Shown: in pieces, positions 10,218 through 19,984 of the stretch
How the letters are laid out: the number at the start of each line of letters is the position of its first letter
How positions within the stretch are numbered: the stretch's first letter is position 1
Origin: Thalassoroseus pseudoceratinae
GTDB taxonomy: Bacteria > Planctomycetota > Planctomycetia > Planctomycetales > Planctomycetaceae
Reading direction: 5' to 3'
Length of the DNA: 64,000 nt
Assembly (NCBI RefSeq): GCF_011634775.1
Contig: NZ_JAALXT010000003.1
Location: forward strand, 558,001-622,000
Program-made: the position numbers and the translations under genes
Notes under the pieces: model-generated
What the model was told of the DNA's origin: nothing
Seen by the model: the letters and a program-made list of their open reading frames with translations, nothing else
Database searches by the model: none

Positions 10218-11648
10218 ATGAAACGCTCGAAGTCTGTCCTGTTTGCACTTTGTCTCGGTCTACTCGGTTTTGTGGGAACCCTTGTCGGAGACGAACGGCC
10301 GAACTTTCTGATCATCATGGCAGATGATTGCACGTACAACGATTTGCCAATTTACGGCGGACAGAACGCGAAAACTCCGAACCTGGATGCGTTGGCGAAG
10401 CGAGGTCTCACGTTCAACCAGGCTTATCTCGCGACTGCCATGTGTCAGCCATGTCGGGCGGAGTTGTTCACCGGTCAATATCCATTGCGCAATGGGTGTT
10501 CCTGGAATCATTCCGCGAGTCGGCCGACCACGAAGAGTCTCCCGCATTTTCTGCGGCGATTGGGCTATCGCGTGGGTATTGCCGGGAAAGTGCATGTCAA
10601 ACCGGCGGCTGCATTCCCGTTCGATCCGGTTGGCGGGTTCGATCCGAATTGTGTCCGCCAGCCGACTCGTACACATGACTTGGGCCCGGTTCGAGATTAC
10701 ATCTCGGCGGACAAACACGAGACGCCGTTTTGCCTGACGATTGCCTTGGTCGAACCGCACGTGCCCTGGGTCATGGGCGACGCGTCGCAGTACCCCCCGA
10801 AGAAAATCCGCTTACCCAAAAACATTGCCGATACACCGGAAACGCGAAAACACTATGCCGACTATCTCGCGGAAATCACGTATATGGATGAGCAAGTCGG
10901 TGAGATTTTGACATGCCTGGAGGACTCCGGGAACGCTGAGAACACGCTCGTTCTTTTTACGTCAGAGCAAGGTTCGCAATTTCCGGGTTGCAAGTGGACC
11001 AACTGGAACACCGGTGTTCATACTGCTCTGATCGCAAGCTGGCGTGGACATGTTGCGAGCGGGGAACGGACGAATGCGTTGGTGCAATACGCTGATATCG
11101 CTCCGACTCTGATTGAACTTGCCGGTGGCGAACCGGTGGCCGATTGCGATGGTCAAAGTTTTGCAAACGTGCTGCTCGGTCAATCGAAAAACCACCGAGA
11201 TTTCGTCTACGGGGCCCACAACAATCTTCCAGAAGGGCCACGATATCCGATTCGGTCGGTGACGGATGGTCGTTATCACTATATCCGCAATCTTCTACCG
11301 GATGAAATTTACATCGAACGGCATCTCATGGGGGGCGGGCGGTTGAACAACCCCTATTGGGCTACGTGGGTTGGAGCGAATCCGGTGCAGCGACCGGATG
11401 TCTACGAGCTGACCCGTCGTTACATAAGACGGCCCGCCGAGGAACTGTACGATACGGCGAACGATCCCTTCGAGATGAAAAATCTTATCGATTCTTCGGA
11501 ACTCTCGACAACTCGCGATACGCTACGGGCTGAACTGGATTCTTGGATGAAGTCTCTTGGCGACCCGGGAGCTGCGGTTGATACCGTGGATGCACTGCAG
11601 GCCGCTCGGCGTGGCGAACACTTGCACGGACCGGAAACTGGGAAGTAA
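10218..11648 (+). CDS. Sulfatase (alkaline phosphatase superfamily), atypical active-site motif
   Basis: 476 residues starting at ATG 10218, with a signal peptide (residues 1-24, cleaved before DERPNF). RPNFLIIMADD at 27-37 supplies the first metal-binding aspartates. The formylglycine motif is C76-Q-P-C79-R80 followed by AELFTG; the usual form is C/S-x-P-S-R, so the fourth position is Cys instead of Ser. Downstream, LVLFTSEQG, where other sulfatases usually have TSDHG, and the C-terminal ELYDTANDPFEMKNL segment are family features. It should hydrolyse a sulfate ester or sulfamate of an exported or imported glycan. It begins 11 bases after the preceding membrane protein gene and converges with the next gene with a five-base gap. 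Confidence 0.88.
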   Translation: MKRSKSVLFALCLGLLGFVGTLVGDERPNFLIIMADDCTYNDLPIYGGQNAKTPNLDALAKRGLTFNQAYLATAMCQPCRAELFTGQYPLRNGCSWNHSASRPTTKSLPHFLRRLGYRVGIAGKVHVKPAAAFPFDPVGGFDPNCVRQPTRTHDLGPVRDYISADKHETPFCLTIALVEPHVPWVMGDASQYPPKKIRLPKNIADTPETRKHYADYLAEITYMDEQVGEILTCLEDSGNAENTLVLFTSEQGSQFPGCKWTNWNTGVHTALIASWRGHVASGERTNALVQYADIAPTLIELAGGEPVADCDGQSFANVLLGQSKNHRDFVYGAHNNLPEGPRYPIRSVTDGRYHYIRNLLPDEIYIERHLMGGGRLNNPYWATWVGANPVQRPDVYELTRRYIRRPAEELYDTANDPFEMKNLIDSSELSTTRDTLRAELDSWMKSLGDPGAAVDTVDALQAARRGEHLHGPETGK

Positions 11649-11653
11649 TTTCG

Positions 11654-12166
11654 TCAGTCGGCCGATGAGTCTTCCGCGTTCAGAAATGCGTCGACAGCAG
11701 CGGCTCGACGATAGGTTTGCAACGTCTCCAAATGCTTCTCGGACTGCTGCTGAAAGTAGCCGGACGAAATCCCGTCCAACCGTTGGTCGGCATCGGTGAG
11801 AACGTTGAGCGTGTCCCACAATGCAATCCGCTCGCAAGCGGTTGCGATGAGGCCTTCCAGTTCCGTGACGCGGCTGAGCGGGGAATAACTCCAGACGGAA
11901 CCGTTGAGTTTCAGGCGACCGACTTTCTCGGCAATCCAAGCCGCGCTCGATTTGATCCGACCTCCCAGTCCGCCGGAACAACCGAATCGGGTGCGGACAT
12001 CGTTCGCCGTCGTCTGCTGAGCAGCGACGTCGCTCTCAAGCTCATCGAGAAACGTTCGCAGCGGACCACCCGGCTGACTGCTACGACAACGCACAATAAG
12101 CTGCAGCTCACCATTCATCAGGGCGAGATGATCATTGAGGTAGATGCCGAGCGTTTGCTTGTTCAT
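11654..12166 (-). CDS. Small helical protein of unknown function
   Basis: 170 residues with no signal peptide or cysteine motif beyond two scattered cysteines. The N-terminal TLGIYLNDHLA pattern and the spacing of helices suggest a ferritin-like or DinB-like four-helix bundle, but conserved metal ligands are not obvious. Its ATG overlaps the stop of the upstream epimerase/dehydratase-like gene by four bases (ATGA), so the two are translationally coupled and probably linked in function. Confidence 0.75.
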   Translation of the reverse strand: MNKQTLGIYLNDHLALMNGELQLIVRCRSSQPGGPLRTFLDELESDVAAQQTTANDVRTRFGCSGGLGGRIKSSAAWIAEKVGRLKLNGSVWSYSPLSRVTELEGLIATACERIALWDTLNVLTDADQRLDGISSGYFQQQSEKHLETLQTYRRAAAVDAFLNAEDSSAD

Positions 12167-13122
12167 GATGATACTGCGTCTTGCTCTTGCGAATCTGCGA
12201 TCGCTGCCTCGACGGCTTCCTGAATTGACATCGGACGAATATCAAATTCCGCGAGAGCCGATTGGTCTCGAACAATGGTCGGGTTTCGTAACCCTTCGAT
12301 CAAATGCCGACCGACTTCCGCAGACGTCGGTGTGACCAATCCCAACCACCAACTCGAAAGCCGGGGGGTCAACAATGGGACGGAAACCATCACTCGCGTT
12401 AATCCCTTTTGTTTGGCGTACTCACGAATGAGTTGGCCATACGTGACGACGTCTCGACCGCCAACTTCAAAGACTCGACTGCCGTCCGACGGGTACGTGA
12501 TTGCTGCCATGAGATAATCCAGCATATCGTTCACGGCGATCGGTTGTGTACGGGTGGCCAACCACTTTGGGCAGACCATAATGGGCAGACGCTCCGTCAA
12601 AGACTTCACAAGGTCGAATGATAGGCTGCCGTTTCCGATCACGACCGAAGCACGGAATTCGATGGTTTCCACGCCCGAATTCCGTAAGATTTCCCCGACT
12701 TCTTGTCGACTGCGAAGATGCGGCGATAGATTCGGGTCCGAGGATTCGCCCAGTCCACCCATGTAGATGATGCGTCGGACACCCGCTGCTTCGGCGGCAG
12801 AGGCAAAATTCTGGGCCGCTTGGCGATCTTTCTTTTCAAAATCGCCAGACGCGCCCATCAAGTGCACGAGATAAAACGCGACATCGACGTCCGCAAGTGC
12901 TTCATCGAGAGACGAACGATCCAGAACATTTCCAGAAGCAATTTCGGTCGTGTCCGAAAGATCTCCTTCGAGTTTCTCTGGACTACGAGCGAGACAGCGA
13001 ATCCGACACCCTTGATTTTGCAATCGCGTTAGCAATTTGCCACCGATGTATCCCGTTGAACCGGTGAGCAAGATTCGATGAGGCATCGGTTCGCTGTGTT
13101 GGGGGCCCTCCTGGTTTTCCAT
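12163..13122 (-). CDS. NAD(P)-binding protein of the atypical/extended SDR family
   Basis: 319 residues. G21-x-x-G24-x-x-G27 in LTGSTGYIGG is the Rossmann dinucleotide motif. YLVHLMG near residue 95 and the GG-L-G region near residue 130 fit NmrA/atypical SDR proteins, in which the classic Tyr-x-x-x-Lys is often lost. I see no clear catalytic YxxxK. An alternative start at Met13 (13086) would remove a polar leader. It sits between a metallophosphoesterase gene (35-base gap) and the small helical protein gene (four-base overlap). Confidence 0.8.
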   Translation of the reverse strand: MENQEGPQHSEPMPHRILLTGSTGYIGGKLLTRLQNQGCRIRCLARSPEKLEGDLSDTTEIASGNVLDRSSLDEALADVDVAFYLVHLMGASGDFEKKDRQAAQNFASAAEAAGVRRIIYMGGLGESSDPNLSPHLRSRQEVGEILRNSGVETIEFRASVVIGNGSLSFDLVKSLTERLPIMVCPKWLATRTQPIAVNDMLDYLMAAITYPSDGSRVFEVGGRDVVTYGQLIREYAKQKGLTRVMVSVPLLTPRLSSWWLGLVTPTSAEVGRHLIEGLRNPTIVRDQSALAEFDIRPMSIQEAVEAAIADSQEQDAVSS

Positions 13123-13157
13123 AGGAATCGCTCTACTCGCTGTTGTCGTCTCAGTAA

Positions 13158-14783
13158 TTACTCACTGACTGATTCGGACTGGATGACTCGGAACAAACGC
13201 CGACTTTCAAAGGTGCGGCCGTTCGCTTCGGTCGCACGGACTTCCAGCACGTGCAGTCCTGGTTCCAGATTGGCAGGCAAAGTCGATTTCCACAAGTGAG
13301 TCGAGTTTTTCGGCTTGGGCATGTCTCGCCAGTTCTTCGCCGGCAACAGCTTTTCGTTCTCGTAAGTCTCAACGTACTTGGGATCACGCTCCGCGGTATG
13401 CGTCATGATGTTCCATGGCCGCTCGGTGCGGTTAGCCGAACCAGGTCGTGTGCAAACTCGTAGTTCCACCTTCGTTTTTTTCGAACCATTGAAAACGTTT
13501 GCAAAGACGTCGGTTTTGGAAAGCTTTGCCGTTTCGACGCTCTCCGGTGCGTGGATTTGCATTTGATAATTTGCCGACCGCCCCGCTGCACGGAACTCGA
13601 ATTCGTATGATTGACCATTGAAGGTCACAATCGAGTAACCGTTCGGAGCCCCATCCGCCATTTGCGTGTGTGGAATGCCACGTTCGTCTTTCGCACCGCT
13701 CCACCAACTTCCAGAGACAGTCACGTTGACCACGTGATGGTGCGGCTTGGGGCCACGCCAGCCGTCTTTGCCATCGATGTAGACATGGCGGTGGATGTGT
13801 TCGTGGGCGGAAATCGACATGGAGAACGGACGTTGCTCGATGAGCCGATACAATTCGTGACGGTCGCGGACGTTGACCAACGGAATATGCATCATCAGCA
13901 CCACGAGTTGGTCATCCGGGATCAACTCTAAGTCTTTGCGGATGAACTCCATCTGTGCAGCACCCAACCCACCCCGGTACCGTCCGCGTCCATTGCCTTC
14001 GATGATCCATTCGATGTCATCGAGGACAAGGAAGTGAACCGGGCCGTAATCGAACGAGTAGTATGACGGTCCAAACACCCGTTCGAAGGTTTCGTCGCTT
14101 TGCCGATCGTGTCGGGCATCGTAGTTGATATCGTGATTGCCAATCACGTTGTACCACGGAATTCCCAACACGGCGATTGCTTGTGCCTGCGATTCGAACA
14201 GCGAAAGGTTGTCGAAAGTGATATCGCCCAGCGTGACACCGAATGCGGCATTCGTTCCAACGAGTTCCTCGATCACGTCGTGCGTGATGAAATCCACTTC
14301 CTCTTGGTTCCGTGGTTGTGGATCACCAAACATGATGGCTTGGAATTCCTCGGGTTCGTCTTGGGGATACAACGGGAAGTCGATCGATTCCGGCAACGGC
14401 CCGGTTGGTTCGACACCAGGGAATTTGGACTTCGGGGACCCCTTCGGCTTATGGATGTAATAGAACCGCGGCAGATTGTCCTCGGATAGCGGAGTTCTCC
14501 AGCTACGTGGTTTGACCACGAACACGATCGTATCTTGACCAACCGGCAATTCGTATCGTCCGTGTTCGTCCGTCTTGACGATGTCCCGGCCATTGGAAAC
14601 ACGGATGTCCGCCAAGGTTTTTTCGCCCTCATCGTACGATCCGTTCATGTTTTCGTCGTGGAAAACAACGCCGCGGGCTTTCTGAACGGGTTCATTCTCG
14701 GACTTCGGCTCCGATTGGGCCACGCCTCCCACGAATGCCATGACGGTGATCAATGGGACAATGAAAATCGCGACGAATCGCAT
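13158..14783 (-). CDS. Secreted calcineurin-like metallophosphoesterase with N- and C-terminal accessory domains
   Basis: 541 residues with a signal peptide (cleavage near VAQS-E). Residues about 35-100 are a beta-sandwich of the SdrD-B/MetallophosN type (VFHDENMNGSYDEGE resembles a calcium-binding loop). The phosphoesterase core runs from about 145 to 390 with FGDPQP, GDITFDN, GNHDINYD, MMHIPLV and AHEHIHRH as metal ligands; AHEH replaces the usual GHxH. The last 150 residues form a beta-rich domain. This architecture is common in Planctomycetes and Bacteroidetes. Substrate is unknown. It may lead the transcript that continues into the SDR-like gene. Confidence 0.85.
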   Translation of the reverse strand: MRFVAIFIVPLITVMAFVGGVAQSEPKSENEPVQKARGVVFHDENMNGSYDEGEKTLADIRVSNGRDIVKTDEHGRYELPVGQDTIVFVVKPRSWRTPLSEDNLPRFYYIHKPKGSPKSKFPGVEPTGPLPESIDFPLYPQDEPEEFQAIMFGDPQPRNQEEVDFITHDVIEELVGTNAAFGVTLGDITFDNLSLFESQAQAIAVLGIPWYNVIGNHDINYDARHDRQSDETFERVFGPSYYSFDYGPVHFLVLDDIEWIIEGNGRGRYRGGLGAAQMEFIRKDLELIPDDQLVVLMMHIPLVNVRDRHELYRLIEQRPFSMSISAHEHIHRHVYIDGKDGWRGPKPHHHVVNVTVSGSWWSGAKDERGIPHTQMADGAPNGYSIVTFNGQSYEFEFRAAGRSANYQMQIHAPESVETAKLSKTDVFANVFNGSKKTKVELRVCTRPGSANRTERPWNIMTHTAERDPKYVETYENEKLLPAKNWRDMPKPKNSTHLWKSTLPANLEPGLHVLEVRATEANGRTFESRRLFRVIQSESVSE

Positions 14784-14980
14784 TAGTTGCTGCCTTCCAA
14801 AAGAGAGAACTCACAAAACATTGACAGTCGTGAGGCATCAAAGAGACTCTGTGCTCGGCCTCACGTACCGACTGACATAACGCAACGCTTATACCATTCC
14901 ATTCACGGTCGGAGCAAACAAGGCGGACAAGTCCATAGCGGTATTCAACGTTTTTTCATCGAATGGTGTCGAGCAACGAT

Positions 14981-15772
14981 TCAGGAATCGCGGTGGGTTG
15001 GGTCAACAGACGTTGAGTTCATGCTCAAAATATCTGGAGTCTTGGGAGAGTCGCTCGCGGTTTCGGATTCGACGGTTCCTCGTTTCTGCAAGCGGCGGGC
15101 GATCATCCAGCACGTGAGCGCCCAAATCAAACCGGCCGCCCAACCTGCAAAGACATCGGTTGGATAGTGCACGCCGAGATAGACCCGGCTCACACCCACG
15201 ATGATCGAGAGACTTGCGGCCACGACCAAAATGTAGATTTTCAATCGGGCTCGCGGCACAACCGTGGCCAGCAGCGTACCTAATGTCAGGTAGACAACCG
15301 CGGACATCATGGAGTGACCACTCGGGAAGCTGCTGGTTGACGTATGTGACAAGTGCGGGACAACATCAGGCCGAGGACGGGAGAACATCCACTTCAGGAG
15401 AAAACTCACACACATTCCTGATCCGGAAGCCAGAAGCAAAAAGATCGCCATGTGTTGTTTGCGGTCTAGCCACATGTATCCGGTAAGAACCAACGTGAAA
15501 AAGACGAGCCATGCCACGCCGCCCAACGCAGTGGCGTCCCGACCGGTTTCCTGAACCCATTTAGGGCCGATCGGTATGGATGGATCGTCCGCCTGACGCA
15601 TTGCACGTACGATCTGCACATCGAAGGTTTCGGTGTCTCCCTCAATGACTTCCGACGCCAACGCGATAAAACTCCACGTTGCCATCAGAATCGAAAAGAA
15701 CGCCAGAAGAACAACGGGTTCGCGTCCTCCCAACCACGTCGCTGCCGATCGAATCCATTTCAATATGATCAT
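14981..15772 (-). CDS. PAP2-family membrane phosphatase
   Basis: 263 residues with about six membrane segments. The three lipid phosphatase signatures are complete: K127-x6-R134-P135, P150-S-G-H153 and S195-R196-x5-H202-x3-D206. The active site should face the periplasm and act on phosphatidic acid, undecaprenyl diphosphate or a related lipid phosphate; sequence alone does not separate these. GAGGAG precedes the ATG by six bases. A 197-base gap follows before the metallophosphoesterase gene, and I see no feature in it. Confidence 0.88.
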   Translation of the reverse strand: MIILKWIRSAATWLGGREPVVLLAFFSILMATWSFIALASEVIEGDTETFDVQIVRAMRQADDPSIPIGPKWVQETGRDATALGGVAWLVFFTLVLTGYMWLDRKQHMAIFLLLASGSGMCVSFLLKWMFSRPRPDVVPHLSHTSTSSFPSGHSMMSAVVYLTLGTLLATVVPRARLKIYILVVAASLSIIVGVSRVYLGVHYPTDVFAGWAAGLIWALTCWMIARRLQKRGTVESETASDSPKTPDILSMNSTSVDPTHRDS

Positions 15773-15989
15773 CGTGATCTCCTCTTTGTGGTTACGTTCT
15801 CTCGAACTTAATCACCCACCGCCAAAGTGCAACGGCTGGGCGAGGACGGATGTGGTGAAGTCCTGTCAATCCGATCTGGTGAAGATACCCTCAATTCGCC
15901 TAGAATCCCCGCATGGCTGAAGCAGGTCGATTCAGCCGATAGGCAACCTTACGACGCGATATTTTGCTTGGACTCGATCGAGGATTTCG

Positions 15990-18206
15990 ATGCGATTTCT
16001 CACATTCACCGTCTTACTCTGCGTAGCACTCACAACAACGGGATGTTCTTCGAACTCCGATGAACCCACCGAAGTTCCTGAAAGCGTGTCGGGACGTTGG
16101 CTGCTTCGCATGATCGACCTCACCGAGAATGAGGGCTACGTGGATCGAGCCATCGCGTTGTTGGAGCTGAGTTCGTCCGAGAAAGAGCAGACCGCCAAAG
16201 TCTTGGAGGACACGCAATTCCTTCGAAAGATTACCGTGAAGAATCTCCAGCTTGGAGACACCGATGTCAGTTTCGATCTGGACGGTCGCGGGAAAATGAT
16301 TCATTTCGAAGGCAAACGTGATGGTTCCACGATCAAGGGCAACGCCAGTTTCGGTGGTGTTCGCGTCGAACCCGCTTGGTTGGAGCTGACCGAGAATCGC
16401 GGTATCTACGACCGAGAGAAAACGCCCCCGTCCGAAGGCTTGGAGGAATACATCAAAGCCGAGCAAGCCGGCGAATCGCCGTTCGATGCGGCCTATCAAT
16501 TTGCGAAGAAGTACCCGAAACGGCCATTGTCGATCATGGTTTACCGGCGATTGACCGGCACGCTGGATCAACAAGTTCTGTCTGACGAGAAGATGGAGAA
16601 GTTCGTTCAGAGTTATCTTGACGCTGCCGCCGAATGGGGCGAGCACATGCTGACAGCGGCGCAGTTGGATGTTGGTTGGGAACTGACGTTTCGTGCAAAT
16701 CAACCGGAACTCGGAGTTCGATATCTGCGACGAGCCGACAAGAAACTGACTTCGAGTATGCGTGCGGTCGTCGGTGATGACATCGAAGCCGCGTTCCGCC
16801 GTGTCGATGCTCTTACGGCTTACGACAAGGCGTTGACGGGGGAACCTGGCGCGCTCGCGGAACTGCAAGCGATTCACGAAAAAGCTCCGCTGGAACCAAT
16901 CCCGCTCTACACGGCAGCCGAGGCGGCGATGCAGCTGCAGGAAACCGACATTGCGTTGAAGCTGTATTCAAGACTGGCAACGTGGCCCGCGCTGCAAAAT
17001 ATGCTGTTCCGCGAGGACATCTGGAGTGCCGGCGATCGGCTTTTGCCGGAAAGTAAACTTCGTGAACTTTGGGTTCGCAAAAACCAGAACACGCGGGGGC
17101 TCGCGGAGTTTCAACGGCAGGTTTACCTGGCACTCATTGAGAAACTAGCGAACCAAGCCGGACCGAAATCCGAACGGAAGCCGGTCAAGAACCATCGCAC
17201 GAGTGTAGTTGAGTACTTCACGGGCACGTCTTGTCTGCCCTGTATCGCGGGAGACATGGCTACAGCCGCCATCGAGCAAGAATTTCCTCGTGATGAAGTC
17301 ATCGTGTTGCGTTATCACCAGCATGTGCCGAGTATCAATCCGCTAGCGACACTCCAATCGGCCCAGCGACTCAACGCCTATGTCGGTCGTGAAATGACGG
17401 TACCGTCACTCGCGATCAACGGCCGAATCGCAACGTTTCCCATCAAAGGATTCTTGACTCAGGCGGTCGATGTCATTCGACGTCTACGGGAGAATCTTGG
17501 ACCGATTTCTCAAGAAGCGACAGACCTGCGGATTCGGCTGACGGCGGAATTGGATAGTGCCAAACGCATCCAAACGTCGGCCCAAGTGACGGGGTTTGAT
17601 GACGACAATGCGGACGCCCTTCGGTTGGTGCTTGTATTGGCCGAAGACGAGATCGACTTCAACGCCGAGAATGGCATTCGCATTCATAATCTCATCGTGC
17701 GAAAAATGCTGAGCGGTGTCGGCGGAATGACGTTGGTGGCGGAAGAAGTGTCACCGATCGAACAACCAACTGTTGAAGAGTTGCGGTCGGAACTCCTCAA
17801 GGAGTTGGAGATCGCCGAAGGCCGAGCCGAGCAGTTGTTGGACGAAAAACCCATGCAACTGTCGTCGCTGTGGCTGGTTGGCTTCGTTCAGAATATCGAG
17901 ACGATGGAAATTCTGAACGGGCACGCGATCCCGATTGAAGGGACGTCGGCAAGCCAAACGGTTGCTCAAGGCTCGACCGAGCAGCCATCTGTCGATCTTC
18001 CGCCACTTCCCGGCGGCACCGCGACTCCGCCGCCCAGTATTCCCCAGGCACCGGCTGCTGCCCGCGTCAAACGTCCGTTGTTCCCCGCGATTCCGAAACC
18101 CTCCGCGAACAACAAGGGCTCCAAAAAGCAAGCCCCGGCAATCGCCGAGGAGCCGAAAGCGTCCAGCAGTAAAGCGGGGCCGAAGTTGGTTGCTCCCGGA
18201 CAGTGA
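15990..18206 (+). CDS. Large lipoprotein with a thioredoxin-like domain
   Basis: 738 residues. Residues 1-19 are a lipoprotein signal (LTTTGC, Cys19). The middle is largely helical, with TPR-like character around residues 140-330. Residues about 395-500 resemble a thioredoxin fold with C415-L-P-C418 in VEYFTGTSCLPC, followed by a cis-Pro-like TVPSLAING segment. The C-terminal 90 residues are Pro/Ala/Lys-rich and probably disordered. It is probably a periplasm-facing redox or scaffold lipoprotein. It converges on pyrH with only one base between the stops. Confidence 0.8.
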   Translation: MRFLTFTVLLCVALTTTGCSSNSDEPTEVPESVSGRWLLRMIDLTENEGYVDRAIALLELSSSEKEQTAKVLEDTQFLRKITVKNLQLGDTDVSFDLDGRGKMIHFEGKRDGSTIKGNASFGGVRVEPAWLELTENRGIYDREKTPPSEGLEEYIKAEQAGESPFDAAYQFAKKYPKRPLSIMVYRRLTGTLDQQVLSDEKMEKFVQSYLDAAAEWGEHMLTAAQLDVGWELTFRANQPELGVRYLRRADKKLTSSMRAVVGDDIEAAFRRVDALTAYDKALTGEPGALAELQAIHEKAPLEPIPLYTAAEAAMQLQETDIALKLYSRLATWPALQNMLFREDIWSAGDRLLPESKLRELWVRKNQNTRGLAEFQRQVYLALIEKLANQAGPKSERKPVKNHRTSVVEYFTGTSCLPCIAGDMATAAIEQEFPRDEVIVLRYHQHVPSINPLATLQSAQRLNAYVGREMTVPSLAINGRIATFPIKGFLTQAVDVIRRLRENLGPISQEATDLRIRLTAELDSAKRIQTSAQVTGFDDDNADALRLVLVLAEDEIDFNAENGIRIHNLIVRKMLSGVGGMTLVAEEVSPIEQPTVEELRSELLKELEIAEGRAEQLLDEKPMQLSSLWLVGFVQNIETMEILNGHAIPIEGTSASQTVAQGSTEQPSVDLPPLPGGTATPPPSIPQAPAAARVKRPLFPAIPKPSANNKGSKKQAPAIAEEPKASSSKAGPKLVAPGQ

Positions 18207-18207
18207 T

Positions 18208-18966
18208 TTAGTCCTTTTGAATGTCCTCGGATCGCAAGACCCGAGTACCGATGCGTTCTCCGGAGATCACCCGCTGGATGTTCCCTTCGCGTCCATAATT
18301 GAAGACGATGATCGGGATGTTGTGTTCCTTGCAGTGATGGATTGCTTGGGCGTCCATCACTTTGAGGTCTTGTTGAAGCACTTCGGTGTAGGAGATATCC
18401 GAGTAACGAACCGCATGCGGGTTCTTCTCAGGGTCATCCGAGAAAACGCCATCCACGCGAGTGGCCTTGAGAACCACGTCGGCATCCAGTTCTCGAGCAC
18501 GCAGGGCAGCGGCGGTATCGGTGGTCACGAACGGGCTGCCAGTTCCGGCGGCCAAGATCACGACGCGACCTTTTTCCAGATGTCGAACGCAGCGTCGTCG
18601 AATAAACGGCTCGGCCACGTTTTGCATTGGGATTGCGGATTGAAGTCGCGTTGGAACTTCGAAACTCTCTAACGCATCTTGCAACGCCAGGCCATTGATG
18701 ACGGTTGCCAACATGCCCATGTAGTGTGCGGTGGATTCGGCGACGATCGAATTCGTCTGCGAGAATTCGCCGCCACGAAGAATGTTTCCTCCACCGCAAA
18801 CGATTGCCAGTTGGATGCCCTTCTCGACAACACCCTTGATTTGAGTGCAGATCGACTCAATTTCGCTCATACTGATGCCGCTGCCGTTCGAGCGACAAAA
18901 ACTTTCGCCGCTGAGTTTCAGCAGCACCCGCTGATACGGACTTGATGACTGGGCTTCCTCGGGCAT
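18208..18966 (-). CDS. pyrH: UMP kinase
   Basis: 252 residues of the bacterial amino-acid-kinase-type uridylate kinase. KLSGES binds phosphate, GGGNILRGG is the glycine loop, and the [16 protein letters not shown] and [17 protein letters not shown] blocks are diagnostic. It phosphorylates UMP to UDP. It is the third gene of an rpsB-tsf-pyrH group on this strand, separated from tsf by a hairpin (18999-19026) that may lower its transcription. The usual next gene, frr, is absent: the opposite-strand lipoprotein gene follows at once. Confidence 0.95.
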   Translation of the reverse strand: MPEEAQSSSPYQRVLLKLSGESFCRSNGSGISMSEIESICTQIKGVVEKGIQLAIVCGGGNILRGGEFSQTNSIVAESTAHYMGMLATVINGLALQDALESFEVPTRLQSAIPMQNVAEPFIRRRCVRHLEKGRVVILAAGTGSPFVTTDTAAALRARELDADVVLKATRVDGVFSDDPEKNPHAVRYSDISYTEVLQQDLKVMDAQAIHHCKEHNIPIIVFNYGREGNIQRVISGERIGTRVLRSEDIQKD

Positions 18967-18998
18967 TGTTGGCTTCCTTTGCTGTCCGCGCGTAAAAA

Positions 18999-19026
18999 CA
19001 ACCGCAAGTGGAATGGCTTGCGGTTG
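18999..19026 (-). terminator. Hairpin with U-tract between tsf and pyrH
   Basis: A perfect 10-base-pair stem (CTTGCGGTTG core) with an eight-base loop, followed on the minus strand by TTTTTACG. It fits an intrinsic terminator or attenuator downstream of tsf, with read-through supplying pyrH. Confidence 0.65.
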
Positions 19027-19041
19027 GGATTTGTCGTTTGG

Positions 19042-19878
19042 TTATCCACTGACTCGGCTGGCATGGAATGTTTTGGCTTTGAGACCATGTTCTGCCAAGG
19101 CTTGACTGACCGTTTTGGTGTCTTCCTTAGCAAATGGTTGCCATTCCAGCACGCCTTGCTCAGCGTAGAACTTTTTCATTTGACCATCAACGATTTTCTC
19201 GATGATGTTCTCTGGCTTGCCAGTGGCTTTGGCTTCTTCGGACAACCGATTCTTTTCAGCCTCGACCACGGAAGCATCAACGTCTTCGACGGTGGTGTAT
19301 TGCGGCCGCATCGCAGCGATGTGCATCGCGACATCGCGAAGGACCTCAGCGTTGGCCTTTTCGCCTGTTGCTTGGAACAACACGCCAGTTTTACCGTCGT
19401 GATGGACGTATGCGCCAACCGGACCCTCCACTCGGGCGACTCCGGAAACCACGATTTTCTCGCGGATCTTGTTGACCATTTCCTCGTAGACTTCGTTGAG
19501 CGTCTTGCCGTCAGCTCCGGGGGCCGGTTGCGAGAGCAATTCCTCGGCGGATGTTGCTCCCGGACCATTCAAGAGTTGCTCGACACACTGAGTTCCGAAG
19601 TTTTTGAGGTCTTCGCCACCAGCGACAGGAGCACTCTCGCACTGAATTTCGACCAACGCCCCGGCACTTCCGTCATCTTTGATAACGGTGAAGATTCGGC
19701 CTTCGGACGTCTCGTTGTCAGCGCGTTTGACTTTGACCTTCTCGTAACTGTCACGCAAAATTTGGATGGCTTTTTCCTCATCGCCATCGGCTTCGACCAA
19801 CGCTTTTTTGCAGTCCATCATCGGCAAGTCGGTCTTTTCCCGCAGCGCTTTCACGGCGGCGGCGGTCACTTGAGGCAT
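19042..19878 (-). CDS. tsf: Translation elongation factor Ts
   Basis: 278 residues. The start at 19878 gives the usual N-terminus [16 protein letters not shown], with AAGGAG upstream; an in-frame start further upstream adds a non-conserved leader. The UBA-like domain carries [12 protein letters not shown], the residues that contact EF-Tu. The remainder covers the two core subdomains. It exchanges GDP for GTP on EF-Tu. It lies 106 bases downstream of rpsB, as in most bacteria. Confidence 0.96.
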   Translation of the reverse strand: MPQVTAAAVKALREKTDLPMMDCKKALVEADGDEEKAIQILRDSYEKVKVKRADNETSEGRIFTVIKDDGSAGALVEIQCESAPVAGGEDLKNFGTQCVEQLLNGPGATSAEELLSQPAPGADGKTLNEVYEEMVNKIREKIVVSGVARVEGPVGAYVHHDGKTGVLFQATGEKANAEVLRDVAMHIAAMRPQYTTVEDVDASVVEAEKNRLSEEAKATGKPENIIEKIVDGQMKKFYAEQGVLEWQPFAKEDTKTVSQALAEHGLKAKTFHASRVSG

Positions 19879-19984
19879 AGTCCCCGGTCTCCTTGGTCTT
19901 CGATTTTGTATTTCAGTATTTCTCAATCCGGCTGATGCCGGTGAATTCAAGTTCGTCTACCTGATTCGCTTGCTCAACACAGGA

